From Antitrichia curtipendula (taxonomy: Eukaryota; Streptophyta; Bryopsida; Hypnales; Leucodontaceae), in NCBI GenBank assembly GCA_951230915.1, contig OX579636.1, positions 7,951,001-8,015,000 on the forward strand: a stretch of DNA of 64,000 nt, read 5' to 3'. Positions 1 through 12,299 of the stretch are shown one piece after another. Every line of letters starts with the position of its first letter. Position 1 is the stretch's first letter. The position numbers and the translations under genes were made by a program. The notes beneath the pieces were generated by a model. It was not told the DNA's origin, did not search any database, and worked only from the letters and a program-made list of their open reading frames with translations.

Positions 1-235
1 ACAAAACACAAATGTGTTATAAAATATAAGTTCTACAACTTTTCTGAAGTTTGCATTAAAATAAATAATGTGAAGCACAAAAAGAAGAAAATATCCGTAT
101 GGTCAAAATTATAAAATTATTCTTAGATTCTCTTCAAATGAATTTTGAAGATATAACTTCAAAAATTCACCAAAAATACAATTTCTATCTTTAGCAATTG
201 AATTTTTTTTTTATTGGTCAAAATTGTGGTTTCTA
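1..235 (+). repeat. Dispersed repeat, inverted relative to 17818-18035
   Basis: The first ~235 bases match the reverse complement of 17818-18035 along most of their length, with shared blocks such as ACAAATGTGTTATAAAATAT and TCAAATGAATTTTGAAG. By eye the identity is roughly three quarters. No reading frame is conserved between the two copies. The copy may be cut by the window edge. It is either one copy of a dispersed element or one terminal repeat of a very large element; no transposase lies between the copies. Confidence 0.65.
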
Positions 236-299
236 TTGATTTGTGAAAAAAATGCATAAGATCCAGTAATGAAAACACCAACACTTTCCCCAAATAGTA

Positions 300-714
300 A
301 GTTTTTCAACACTAGGCAATACTAGACTCTTTGTGCTATTTCTCTTATAGTTTTTGTTTGACCGTAGTGATCTTAGTTTTGAATGTAAATATTGAAAGAC
401 AATACAATCTCTTAAAAAAAAAATTAAAAAAAAAAAAAATTGAAAAAAGTTTTTTTCTGCCCGAAAAATCTGCCCGAAGTCGGGCAGCGACCATAAAATG
501 GTCGTTTGAGCGCTTAGGGGTTATAGAAGGCAGTTTGACTTTTGAAAGGCATGAAAAAAAATTTAGTCCCAAATCTTGCATGGCACACCAGGTGATTACA
601 TAGGCCAATTTTCTTTTTATTAATTTTGGATTTTTTGGATTTTTTGGATTTTTTATTTTGTAGTTGCACATTCTCATGCAATCAAATGGCTCTTTGCAAG
701 GTCTAGACTTCCTC
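300..714. other. No gene seen; short low-complexity tracts
   Basis: The stretch is A/T-rich with homopolymer runs. At about 627-655 a short unit GGATTTTTT is repeated three times. Small ORFs on both strands overlap each other here and read as low-complexity peptides without family resemblance. Confidence 0.5.
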
Positions 715-1085
715 TAATGCTATATTTTGGTGTTGATAAAACTTTGAAGTTAAATAAAATGTAATCAAATTATTATTTCAAAAATAATTTTTTCATTGAA
801 ATTATTTTTTTAAGACTAATGTTAGCATCAAAATCTAATTTTGAAACTGAACATTTACAATTTTTCTATTCAAGATTTTGTGCAAGGGTGTCCATTGCAA
901 ATTTTGACTTCTAATACTAGGGGCTCTTAGAAATGAACCTCAAATACATTGGATCTTTAGGAGAAATCACACAAGAAATTCATTTATAAAAAATTATAGA
1001 TTACATTTTAAGAAGTTGTAAATTGATTGTAGTTATTCAAGTTATTGATTTGTTAGATTTGACAAGTAAAAAGAAGATTGATGGA
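715..1085 (-). repeat. Dispersed repeat family 2, copy 1
   Basis: Read on the minus strand this segment aligns with 3610-4015, 15232-15627 and 58650-58945. Shared landmarks in order are a 'CAATCAATTTA' block, TTTGAGGCTCATTTCCAAGA, a 'CAATGGACACCCTTGCACA' block and AACTTCAAAGTTTTAT near the end. No coding frame is preserved. The family is non-autonomous and of unknown class. Confidence 0.65.
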
Positions 1086-2980
1086 CTTCAAATCACTTCC
1101 AAAAGTTTAACACCTTGTGATCAAACATTATAATATTTCAATCCATATAAGTGATTTTGTTTTTTTGTTTTATTACATGATCCATAGCATGTCTAATTTG
1201 AGTTTGTATGGTTACAAATCAATAAAAATAAATGAAACTTATCAAAACTCTAATTTTTTTGTTTAAGTTAGAACAAACTATAAGGAAAGATCTTCTGCAT
1301 TTATGGGTTAATATCCTCTCAATTATTTTTGGGACCCTCCTAATAGGTTCCCAACCTTTAGTAGTAGAGGCTTGGTAACAAAGTCTACAATAGTGCTTTT
1401 AGAGCCGGTTCACACTAAAGCCTAAAGTCCATTGAATTCTCAAATCTTATTGGTGGAGAGCTAAAATTTGGAATTTGGTGCTTTACACCACTTTCTAAAT
1501 CTCCATGCGCTCCCAAATGCCTACATAAAAGCATTTTTGGAAAGTGTAAAGTTTTGGTGCCAAAGAAGTGGGATTTAGAGCATAATTAATTAGGTCTAAC
1601 AAAAATGGAAGTGGAAGTCCACTGAAGCACCTTCCAATCTCAATAGTTACTTTATGTCATCATTTATAATTTGCATAAGAACATTAGTCAAGCCTATTGC
1701 TATTTATAAAGAATTTTGGGCTTGTTAATCATTTTTTGGATTTAATGCATATTTTCTTATATCTTTGTACAAATATATTATTTTCGTCACTTTCATCAAA
1801 GTCATCTTAAAAAGAGGTCATTTATTGATTAAAGATTGCTTTGGATGAATGAAAAAGTATTTGGACAAAATAATGGCTTAAAGCACTCTATTCATCATTT
1901 GCAATATGGACGTTGGTGTGTTTAGGAGTTAATTGCCTCACATTTGCACAGTGCACCTATGCTTTGCAAATTTCATTCTCACTTGATGGTACTGAATTTA
2001 AACAAAGGTATGATTGGAGTGATTTCATAGGCATGATTGGTATTAGGCAATTTGGGGCATGATTGGTATTTTGCAATTTTCTCTTAAAGTAGGAGGTTGA
2101 TAAAGTGACTATTTACTAGCTAATTTATAATTTATAATTTTTGAAATATTTTTCAATAAAATTTTCAACTAAATTTTGTATAAAGACATACAAAGTTTAC
2201 ATCTAGTGTAAGTCATTATATATTTTTTTAACCTTTATCAAATTAGTTATGAACTTGAAGTTGGAGTTTTAAAAAGGCTCTAAAAGTTTTCATCCTTGAT
2301 ATATTCACCTTTAGTACATTAAATATATATATATAAACCCTTAAAGGTCTTATGAGGACTATATATATGGTTTTGTATTTTACTCTTATAATATAAAGTA
2401 TATATTTAAATTTGACAAGACATGTATTGTTGGATTAAACATTTGACAACCAACATCTTTCATTGGGAGTTCAATTTAATATCTAAATCTTGGCATGTTT
2501 AAAATATGTTATCATTTTGCAACTTCTTAGACAAATAGGAAGTGCAATACTTGTCTAAATTAGAAGTGTTATTTATCATTGGGTCTAGCTTAACACAAAT
2601 ACAAATTTTTGTAACTATTGTATTAATCAATCCATGCATCTTGTATGTCAAATACAAAAAAAACCCTGTCACAAACCAAATTAGGTTTTTTAGACCTTCA
2701 AGGATTAAAAAAAATCGCTTTTAGTCGTGGTCAATATATTTCGACCTCCTGCCTTCATTCAAAAATGCCCAAGGCTTTTTTTTAAGTTTTTGGAATTTGT
2801 TCTAAATTGAACAAAAAGACAACATTTTGATATATTTCATCAATTATTTTGAACTGTAATCATACAAATTCAAACTAGATGTATTTGAAATAAAATGGAA
2901 AAAAAAAAATATCAATTATGGATTGAAAAATTAGAATGTTTGATCATGAGTATTGAAATTCTGAAAGTGATTTGAAAATT
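1086..2980. other. No gene recognised
   Basis: About 1.9 kb of A/T-rich DNA. Only short ORFs occur, none with a recognisable motif. No RNA gene, paired termini or tandem array could be supported. Confidence 0.5.
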
Positions 2981-2983
2981 TTC

Positions 2984-3601
2984 CACTACAAGAGAAAGGG
3001 TATATTAAGTAAGACCAATTAGTTAAGAATTACTAAAGTGTTGTTTCTAATACTAAATGGTCAAGTTTGTTGCGTATAATAAGTATGTTGCTAATTGACC
3101 ATTACATTACTAAAAATTGATCATTGGTTACTAAAGGTCAATTTTGTTGTGTATAATAAGTATATGTTAAGTTCACAACATTAATTGGTCATTACATTAC
3201 TAAAAAATTGTCCTTTTTAGTCACTAGTTGCTGAAAATTTGTCTTTTTCAGTCACTGGTTACTAAATAGACACCTTGTGCTATATAAATTTCTAAGACAT
3301 CTTTCATTTCATATATGAAGCAAGATGTGGTAAGGTACTAACTAAAGGCTTCCACTACCAAGCATTAGGTGAGGAGTTCAAACTCCATGATTTGGAATTT
3401 TTTTGTGTGTCTTTTAAGAATGCAAAAAAGACATGCAAAAATTGATTGAATTGACATGATGTAAGAATTTAGTAAAGGTACTTTAAGATAAGTCCTATAC
3501 ACATGTTTTTTCAATAAGTTTTCTTTAAAATATCCGACCTTTCACTATGCAATTTCTAACCAAATATTGCACTTAATACCCACCCCCTTTCTCTTATAGA
3601 A
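2984..3601. mobile_element. CACTA-like non-autonomous mini-element
   Basis: The left end reads CACTACAAGAGAAAGGG. The right end, read inward, gives CTATAAGAGAAAGGG two bases in, where the canonical TAGTG end has become TAGAA. The trinucleotide TTC flanks both sides (2981-2983 and 3602-3604), and a 3-bp duplication is the CACTA hallmark. The subterminal part carries repeats of the type 'TGGTCATTACATTACTAAA' and 'GTGTATAATAAGTAT', also expected of CACTA elements. No transposase is present. The degraded right terminus lowers certainty. Confidence 0.6.
3323..3386 (+). other. tRNA-like relic inside the CACTA mini-element
   Basis: A short stretch with GTGGTAAGG, a GGCTTCC..CTACCAAGC segment and a box-B-like GAGTTCAAACTCC recalls the 3' half of a tRNA or a tRNA-derived SINE head. 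A full cloverleaf cannot be drawn with confidence, so this is a relic or a resemblance, not a tRNA gene. Confidence 0.25.
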
Positions 3602-3609
3602 TTCAATCC

Positions 3610-4015
3610 TCGTTTTACATGTCAAATCTTAAAATTTTGGTCACCAAAAAAATATGAGGTCAAAGGACATAACATGTATAACCACAATCAATTTAAGACT
3701 TCTCAAAATCTAATCTACAATGTTTTTTTAATGAATTTCAAATGTGAATTTTTCTCCAAGTTCTAGTTTATTTGAGGCTCATTTCCAAGAGCTTGCCTCA
3801 ATACTAAAAATCAAGATTTGCAGTGGACATCCTTGCACAAAATCTTGAATAGGAAAATCATAAATATTCATTTTGAATATTGGATTTTGACGATGAAATT
3901 AAACTTCAAAATGAACTTGTCTAAAAACCCTACTAAAAGAGTAATTTGGTAAGGTTTTATTTAACTTCAAAGTTTTATTGACGCCAAACTATGGTGCCTT
4001 GGGCATTTGGAGGTT
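3610..4015 (+). repeat. Dispersed repeat family 2, copy 2
   Basis: It contains the family landmarks in order: TTTACATGTCAAATCT, TTGAGGCTCATTTCCAAGAG, GACATCCTTGCACAAAATC and, at the 3' end, GGTGCCTTGGGCATTT. It abuts the CACTA-like mini-element directly. It has no ORF. Confidence 0.65.
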
Positions 4016-5850
4016 AAAAGCTAGTCACCAAATTTTTTTCCTCTTGATCGACCAACTTAAAGTAGACAAGCCCATTTCCTTTTGCTACCTAATTCTGTCA
4101 TCCTACTTTGGGCCCCAGTAATGTCCAAAAAATCATCAATATCCATTCCATTTATAAAAAAAAATCATTACAGTGACTGTGTGGTTTAAACATGACAATG
4201 GCAAAATGGTTTTATACTTGCAAAAGGGTGATAATAGAGATGTAAGCAATGGTTTTAGATACACTAGATTTGGAGCCAATGACAATACTACAATTTGATG
4301 GATTTGGAAGATGCATGTTGGAGATAGGATCATGTGCCTCCTTAAGTTTTATGATTAACACTCAAGTACCATTAAATATGTGGGAGAGTGCTTACGGGTT
4401 GTTTATAAGATGTTAACGATTCCACTCTATGAATGGTGTTGTCATTTCAAGGCACAGACCGCTTCAAAAATTCACATAAATTATGATTTTAATAGAAAAA
4501 TTATAATCCCTTCTTGAGTTAGATTTGTGAAAGAAGCACACACCTCTAAGCAAAAACATGTGCTCCTCTTAGAGTTGGCACAAAGATATTCAGATTGCTA
4601 GTTTGCATGATAATAGGCTTGTCTACCTTACCATGGAATTTGACCCCAACAACCAACAATTGCACCGTTGTTGAGCCCAAGTGTGAAAATGCTTCCTCGC
4701 GTCCACCAAGGCACCAAGGCTTATCAGGATAGGGGACTGACTGATTGTGAGGAAAATCCACATTCTATCATCATTCGACATGGTTGGCAGGTAAGCTTAG
4801 ATTGTGATGGACTCGTTCAATGCTGCTGAGAAGGATCAATAATTCCCTCTCTTTTTTTTTTATAAGGGTGGGTTGTCAACTACCAATCAAACTTTGACAA
4901 AGAGTTTCAAGAAAAAAAAGAGAAAAAAAAGTTTAAAAAAAGGTTGACAAAGCAAAGAAATAACCAAAATCGGGTTCTTTTTGTTGACAGTTTGATAGAG
5001 ACTGGAAGGCTTGACAAGAAGGGATAACTTGAAACACACATCTTGTGTTCTCCCAGGCCAAGGACAGACCATGAAAAGCCAGTGCCCCAAGAAACTGATG
5101 AGAATATGATTATCATAATAGTGTGGGTATTTGAAACCTGCCAACTCAACTCGAGCTCTGCAAGGTCAGAGACTTAAGGTAAGTGAGCCCATAATTACAT
5201 GAGATCTCTTGTGTATGTTCGGAAACGCCACTTGGTCCTTCGGAGATTCCAAATATTGTCTTTAAATTTTGATGTTATCGAATTTTTGTGCTATCAGGAA
5301 AAAAGAGTGTTAAGAGTGTTGGTTGACACTCTCGACACCATTTCAATATGAAGTTAGTAATCATTATTTTATGTCATTTGATTCAAAGTAATTCAGGCAA
5401 TGATCAACAAATACTTGGTGATGGTATTCTTAGTTTTGGAAGGATATGAGGTTGTGAGGCCAAATAGGTGGCCAATGGTTGATTTTCAAGATTATTATAG
5501 AAATGAAGAATGCACCTATTGATTCAAAAATCAGATCATTTTTGGTAAAATATCTTGGCAATAAGGTAACTCTGCCTATGATACGCCAACTTTGGACTAG
5601 CCTAATGCAGGCCCAGAAATTCATGAGCAATACATGTGTCTTGTGAAATGTACTTCACAAAAAAAACTTGGCCTAAATTAAGTTGGTCCATAAATTCTAC
5701 CTGTCATAGATTGAGTTACCTTAGTTCTACATTGATTTAACCTATGGTGAGGAAGTGAAAATTATTGTCACCTAGAAAATAAGTGAAACCACAAATTTTT
5801 ATTTTTGAGGGAATTAGAACAATTCAACAGTATTTTGTCCTGCACTAATT
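4016..5850. other. No gene recognised
   Basis: This interval has somewhat more mixed base composition around 4.5-5.2 kb but only short ORFs. None shows a protein family signature. No paired termini were found. Confidence 0.45.
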
Positions 5851-5854
5851 TTAA

Positions 5855-6230
5855 CCCCTAAAAGACCAAATTGCAATTTTTTTTTGGCAACATAGTGATT
5901 TGGGGCAACTCAATACAAATGGAGTTTTTATTTATCTTTCCTTTAAAATTTTCACACAACATGTGCCCAAGGAGTAGCTTTAAGGTGCAACATTTTTCTA
6001 TAACTTTGACTACATGGTTAAAAATTTATTGCATAATATGTAATTTTCATTGCTTGGCGGGTAGCTCAAAAAAATCACTTTTTTCATAACCAAAAATTTG
6101 AAATTGGTTTTCTAGATTTATATATACATGAAAAGCTTTGAATCATTCTATTTTGATTAACAAGATGAAAAATTATGAGGAATTTTGTTTGCGGGCAGTT
6201 ATAAATTCTATATTCTAAAATAAACTTTGA
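5855..6230 (-). mobile_element. TTAA-flanked family 1, partial copy F
   Basis: The segment starts with TTAA followed by CCCCTAAAAGACCA, the same end as the right terminus of the complete copy at 11366-12290. Further inside, both share a GGGTAGC block, an AAAGCTTTGAATCATT-like block and a GGGCA..TTA block in the same order. The far terminus is missing, so this is a one-ended relic. Confidence 0.55.
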
Positions 6231-6873
6231 AGTCCTTTATTTAATTCAATTTTTAATATTATTGAAATAAAACAAAATCATAGGATGTAGATTGTTTATT
6301 ACAACATTACAACCATTGGAATTGGCATTTTTCAAGTCCATAACTAAAAATTTTAACAATTTTGTATTTAAATTGATATTCTACTTGTTTGTATTTACTA
6401 TTTTTTCCTATATGTTGTACAATTGCAAATGATTTGAATTTTTTCAAGAATGTAGTCAACTTACCATGAAGAATGAATCCAAAGAAGCACCAACAATATA
6501 GACATTATTTCATACAAATGTGACCTTGTGAAGTGTAGCTTCCCTATTTTTGCAGGGCCAAAAAAAGATTTATGTCATGTGAATTACTTGCAATCTACAT
6601 AGCAGAAATTTTTGAATTTTTCCCACATCTTTTTTAACTAGCATACTACAAGATCCTATGGTTATATGTATCCAAATTTTATTTTTTTTCTAGAATTTGG
6701 TACTTGTATAAGGAATGACAATTTGGAGCATTTTCGATGGAAACATTGTCAAAAACCTTCTAGGACCAATTACAACTTGCAACATCATGTCACAAAAAAA
6801 GCTTCCTATCTCTACATTAGCATATCCAAATTGGTAGGAAACTTAATTGTATAATACTTTGAATACATGAATA

Positions 6874-7278
6874 CACATGGTTGCTAGCATGTGAGCTTAG
6901 GATCATGAGCCCATGAGTCTAGAAGCCTGGGCTCCTAATTATAGGTACCTTCCATGATTATAGAATATTTTTATTATAGGTGCTTATATTAATAGGTACC
7001 TACATTATGAGCACCTTCCATGGCTATAAAATATTTATATTATAGGTGCCTATATTATATGTGTACACATTATAAGCACCTTCTATGGTTATAGGATATT
7101 TAAATTATAAGTGTCTATATTACATGTACTTATGTTATAAGCACCTTCTATAGTTATAGAGTACTTAGGTCATAGGTACATATGTTATAGGCACCTTCAA
7201 TAGTTGTAGGGTACCTCCTTACACCTAGGCTCAAAGCTTGTAGGCTCAAATTTCTTGGCTCACATGCTAGTATCATTG
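6874..7278. mobile_element. hAT-type MITE with 8-bp target duplication
   Basis: The left end reads CACATGGTTGCTAGCATGTG and the right end, inverted, reads CAATGATACTAGCATGTG. Both are followed by GAGC. An identical octamer CATGAATA lies directly outside each end (6866-6873 and 7279-7286), which is the duplication length of hAT elements; the CA start also fits. The element is 405 bp long, has no transposase, and its interior is a tandem array. Confidence 0.75.
6941..7215 (+). repeat. 65-bp tandem array inside the hAT MITE
   Basis: A unit starting with a GCACCTTCYATRGTTATAG motif recurs at about 6941, 7009, 7074, 7139 and 7188, so the period is about 65-68 bp with a shortened last unit. The units are diverged by point changes. 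The array fills most of the transposon interior. Confidence 0.75.
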
Positions 7279-7286
7279 CATGAATA

Positions 7287-9749
7287 CATTATCCTACAAT
7301 TAGTTGTAAAAATACTTCTTTATGCTTGGATAAAGAAAACTTCCTCACTTCACATCTTCAGATCTTTTCTGATACGTCTTATCCTTATGACACTTGGAGG
7401 TTAACATTCCACTTTCATGCTTGAATTTCAAGTAAGTTTTTCATACAGTTTTGTAAACGGAATCTTAGATTCAGGTCCCTTGGACCCAAACAATTATAGG
7501 TACAAGATTCATTCTCTAAGTTTTCAAATTTTAGACTTCCATTTTTCTAAAAGAAATCCTTGAATAAAAATCTTTTAAAACATAATGGATCAAAGTAGAA
7601 GTGACAAAGGAAAATATCTTTGGATTTCTAATACTTTTATTGGCTCAAAATGGCATGGATGACAACACGTCTAACATTCTAAAATAATAATGGACTACAA
7701 CCTCTCTAATGGTAATGTTAATAATAGTGTATCATTTTCTTTGCATTCATGAACTACAAATAGTGCAACTATAATTAGTGCAAATTAAAGAAATCTATAG
7801 TGGAGCCACCTACAACCAACCAAATAAGCAATTGTAGACATGATTTGGAGTAGTGTAAGGTGAAGCAAATATTTTCAAAGGAGCTAAAATAGAAATGATG
7901 GGGACTGCTAAAATTTTCATAATTTTATCGCTTGAACTAAAAGTACTATGAATTTTGAAAGGCAAAAGTTGGTCTAGATCCACGTCCAATGTTTAGAGTC
8001 ATCCAATTCCGATTATTCAAGAACTACTTTCCCGCTCATTACTTCCTACTTTCATGCTCACTACTCGGGGACACATATCATGACCTTACTAGTTCCAACT
8101 TTGAAAAAGGAAAAAAACACATTTCAAACTTCAGTTGGAAATTTGTTCCAACCTTGGTTGAAAACAACTACATCCTATAGGTTGAGTACAGGTCTCTGGT
8201 TGGGAACGGGTGGTTCTACTTTAAATTGTTTTCCGAAGAGTGTTGGGGGAGCTTCTCAAGAATGTTATGCATGCCCCCAAAAAATCTTGAAATAGTATGG
8301 TTGCAGGTATACCATATAGTTAGGGTTTCCATCTAGTAGTCCACTTTACTCACGAAGCTGTTTCAATTTCAGTTAACCATAAGTTGCATTCCAGGACGTC
8401 AAGTCAGCCGACCAAGGACCAATTCAATACCCACAAGCAAAACAACTGTTGGGAATTCTTTGTTACAAATGTGGAACGTTCTGGGGACAGGCCCGGACTG
8501 GACGGATTACAATGTAGTAAGCCCGTGACGGAAACGGTCTCCAGTTTCTCCAGTGACCAATTCAATAACTTCCTAACTTCATCGGCAAGCCATGTCATTT
8601 GCAATTTTGAGTGTATGAACATCGAAATGTAGAAACGAACCAACTTAGGACGGTCTGTTTTTAGACTTCAAACCCCATCGGTATGTGTGATATTAATACT
8701 GTAAACCCTCACCAAGAAATGTCCATGGGACACTAAGGGGCCACTTTTAGACTACGGTGGAGAAGTGCACCAGTCGATCGAGAAGTCTTGGCCAAGGCAC
8801 GGTTATTTGAGGCAACCAGTGGGATGTTGGACGAGATGGAAAGACAGTAAAATAATGTCTTAAGAAGTTTTGACTAGTTGCAGTGTAAACACCAATCAGA
8901 GGAGGTCTTCCGGACAACTTCAGGAAAATTGAAGTTCACCGGCCAACAATCCCTTTAAACATATTTTGTATGTTTCGTGGCTACAATGAACTTTGAGAAG
9001 CTATAATTTTTAATAATTGTCACTAAAGTCCGTCTTACAAAATGGGACCAACAGGGTGAAAATACAAGTTGGTGGGGATAAAAGTAAAATCTTGCCCCTT
9101 ATTTTGTGTCATGTTTAGGATATGTTCTAGACCTCTTTCAGCTAATTCGGGGTCTCTAATTGCAAATATGAATTCAAAATTTGCCAAGTTCAGTTTTTTT
9201 TTCCAAGATAAAATTCTTGCATTTTACCTTGTTAGTTCCACTTCATGGGATAGATTTATTGTCCTGTGTGTTATTCAATGATTTTTTTTGCAATAGGATT
9301 ATTTCCCATAATCCCCTTTGGATGCGTGAAATCCGTGTAATCAATGATAATGACTTTTGCATTCATCAATCACATATTTTATCCATTTTTAGACTGATGT
9401 TTATGTTGAGTGATTTTCTCATTGGGAGAATTTTGAAAATAAATAGGCATTCCTCGTCGGGCTTCGCCTTCCTCATCAACCTATTCACTTTTAGAATTCC
9501 CTCCACCTCAGTCATTGCCCTATATGTAATTGATCTCTTCAATTATACCCTGCATGTGTATATGACAATGATGGGCTTACACCATAATCATATTCTTTCA
9601 ATTATTATGTTATAAAAAATTGGAGCGGATCACAAGGTTTAGGTCGGTCATGTGCATCAGCATGTGACCAGACTGTGGCGAAGCTACGGGACTAACTTAA
9701 CGTAGCTCATGCAAGTAGCAACTTTGGCTTGGGTATGCAGGGCATCTCC
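7287..9749. other. No gene recognised
   Basis: From about 7.98 to 9.0 kb the base composition is more balanced than its surroundings, which may mark an old gene or element remnant. The short ORFs there share no recognisable domain and the strands give competing frames. The 144-residue ORF at 9181-9615 is hydrophobic and A/T-driven. Confidence 0.4.
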
Positions 9750-9838
9750 TACAAATCTCTGACAAATCAAATGAATTATTTCCACAAACTGCCTGTATGG
9801 TACACAAATCTACGACAAACCAATGAATTATTCCAACA
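9750..9838 (+). repeat. Two-unit 53-bp direct repeat
   Basis: TACAAATCTCTGACAAATCA at 9750 and CACAAATCTACGACAAACCA at 9803 begin two diverged units, each continuing with ATGAATTATT and CCA. Confidence 0.55.
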
Positions 9839-10073
9839 TATGGTATAAGGTCGACTGGCGTAATCCCACCTAGATTTGCAATCTGGGTATCTTGTGCAAT
9901 GGGCTTATTGTTTGTCTTTATTTTATGGAGAAAGAGTAAGTGGAGTGGACTCAAATACGAGTGGAATCATAGTAATCCAATAAGAACTGAAATTGATATG
10001 AATTTTCAAACATGTTTGGTGCAAAATCATAGAATTGGCAGTAGGTGGAGGTCATGACCATCTTAAAAAGGTT

Positions 10074-10180
10074 CTACTGTACAGATGGGAATAGACGTCA
10101 CCTACTTCCATAGACATCTATTGTACAAATGAAATAGACGTCACCTATTTTCATAGACATCTATTGTGCAAATGGGAAGG
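10074..10180 (+). repeat. 43-44-bp tandem repeat, about 2.5 units
   Basis: The unit contains AATAGACGTCACCTA and CATAGACATCTATTGT and starts at about 10074, 10118 and 10161. The third unit is partial. The palindromic core GACGTC recurs in the two complete units. Confidence 0.65.
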
Positions 10181-10751
10181 TCTAGTAGATGTCAAGATTC
10201 CAAGGGTGATTGGCCGTAGTAGACTAATCTACTTTACTTGAGTTGCTTCAAGTTGCTTTTCTAATTCAAGGGTTTTCATCAAGTATTTGAGTACATCATA
10301 AAAAGTAAAATCCATATTTTGGATACACAATGAAAATTCAGAAAGTACCTTGTTAACCATTGGACAGATTATACGAATGAATGTGGAACACTGGAAAAAT
10401 TATAGAGGCCATACTAAAATGTAGATGAACTCAAAATCAAAGAGATTGAAATTCAAGCTCTATAACAATATTATTTTAATGTCAATGGACATTTGAAAAC
10501 TCAAGTAGGATCATACAAAGTCAATTTTTAATAGACATTCTCAAAATTTTGATACATGATAGGAACATTCACACTCTTCATGGAAATGCAAAACAAATTT
10601 TGATCAAATACTTAGATTATAAGTTCTGTTGTCCCTCCCCAAAAAATAAAAATAAAATAAAATACAAACAATTCTAGTAATTCAAGCATCTTTTGCTAAA
10701 ATCTTCATCAAATTTTGAATTTTGAAATGAATACAACTAATAAAATATGGC

Positions 10752-10775
10752 ATTATTATTATTATTATTATTATT
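10752..10775 (+). repeat. ATT microsatellite
   Basis: About seven consecutive ATT triplets are followed by a T run. Confidence 0.8.
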
Positions 10776-11365
10776 TTTTTTTTTAAACACTAATTTTAAT
10801 TTTCTTAACACATTCTACAATGAATCAAACTTTGTTAGCTATGTTGGGGGAGTTTTGAAGAAAGATGGCGTTTTCTTCTAACATCAAGCCCTATTATCAT
10901 GCAATATGTGAAGTCAAACTTATTGAAATCTTCTGCACATATTCCAAATGTTTGTCCCTAGCTTTTTCACCATTTGGATTTCAAATAAAAAAATTCTTCA
11001 TTGCTCAAGAAATCATCCCAAATGACTAGTGTATTGTCAATTCACTTAACCTCCTTACATTGCAAGTTGATTTAGAGTAAGCTAGACTCTACATTTGCTT
11101 TCAAAATTTTGTATGTGTACCTAATAAGATTTCAAATTCAGTGGTGGAAAGATGCAAATTCATCAAGAGAAAAAAAATTTACTCCAAGAGAGCTCAAAGT
11201 TTGTTGATCCTAATTCACATAATAAATTCTTTAAATTCTCACTTTAGATGTTATAATCTTTCAGACCACATGGTCAAATGGGATGAAATTTTTAACTTCA
11301 ATAAGTGAATTAGAAACTTAGGTAAGTGAATTCATGCAAGTCAAAAGGCATGTTAGCTTACTTAA

Positions 11366-12290
11366 CCCCTAAGGGTCCAAGGCCTTTTTTCTGCCAAAAA
11401 ACAATCAAAATTGCCATTTCTATAGCAAAGAGTAAAAAAATTTGAAAAATGTTTTCTGATCACATCTAACCGTAGGATCTTACACCTAACTAGTATAATG
11501 TGTGGAATTTTTTTAGAATTTTTGACTGCACAGATTGCAAGATATTTGCATTTAAAGTGAAAAAAACAAGTTTTTCAGAACATTGCAGGACTAGATTTTT
11601 TGACTTAAAACATTTTTAACTTAAAATTTTTGCACTACAGCATTTTGAGCTTTAAATCTTTTTAATAGAGAATTCAGTTGAGAGTCTAGGAGAAAAAAAA
11701 GTTCAAAAAAACTTAATTATCATTCTTAAGAAAATTGTTAAGTAGAAGTAGGTACAAGATAGAAGGAAAATCTAAAATATTCATATATTTTAGATGGAAT
11801 TAAAATGCACTAATCCCAATGGTGGGATTGTTCTAGCAAGTAAACTAAACCATGCAAAAAAGAAAAATTTGAAAAATTTGAAAAATTGCTTACAGGAATG
11901 AATCCTAGAAGTTATTTTTTTCAACAAGATGCTGTAATTGCCCGAAAAACAAGAATGTCCATAACTTTCTCATAACAAATCCAAATGAAATGAATCAAAG
12001 TTTTCCAAATAGAAAAAAATATATTCTATGAGAAAAATATTATTAAAAAAGAAAATTCAATTTTTTTCAAATTTTTTTTGCTACCCAAGCTGCCCCCCAT
12101 CCCTTGTTTTGAGCTTATTTGGTCATAATTGTTGTTCCCGGGCACCGATTGTGAAAAATTTATATTCCCACAAAGCTTATCAGTTTTTCTGTCTTCAAAA
12201 AAGTTTCAAAAGATCACGACAAATACTCAGCTCGTAGGTACCTGCCCAAAATCCCATTTGTTTCCCGAAGGGACAATGGTCTTTTAGGGG
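11366..12290 (+). mobile_element. TTAA-flanked family 1, complete copy A
   Basis: A 925-bp element lies between two TTAA tetramers (11362-11365 and 12291-12294). Its inverted ends are CCCCTAAGGGTCCAAGG and, from the other side, CCCCTAAAAGACCATTG. Other copies occur at 5855, 14375, 35006, 47168, 50690 and 57560. Conserved internal blocks include AACTGCCATTTCTATAGCAA-like, CTAACCGTAGGATCTTACA, GCAAGATATTTGCATT and AAGTAGAAGTAGGTACAAGA. No transposase ORF is present. TTAA duplication and CCC ends are those of piggyBac-type elements; that assignment is inferred from the ends alone. Confidence 0.7.
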
Positions 12291-12299
12291 TTAACATCT

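Noticed and set aside
331..677. Overlapping ORFs on both strands
   Set aside because: Built from poly-A/T and Lys/Phe runs; low complexity.
3323..3386. tRNA gene
   Set aside because: Only a box-B-like motif and loose similarity; no acceptor stem or anticodon arm can be drawn.
9181..9615. Plus-strand ORF of 144 codons, hydrophobic
   Set aside because: Composition follows T-rich DNA, and neither a signal peptide with a matching mature domain nor a family was seen.
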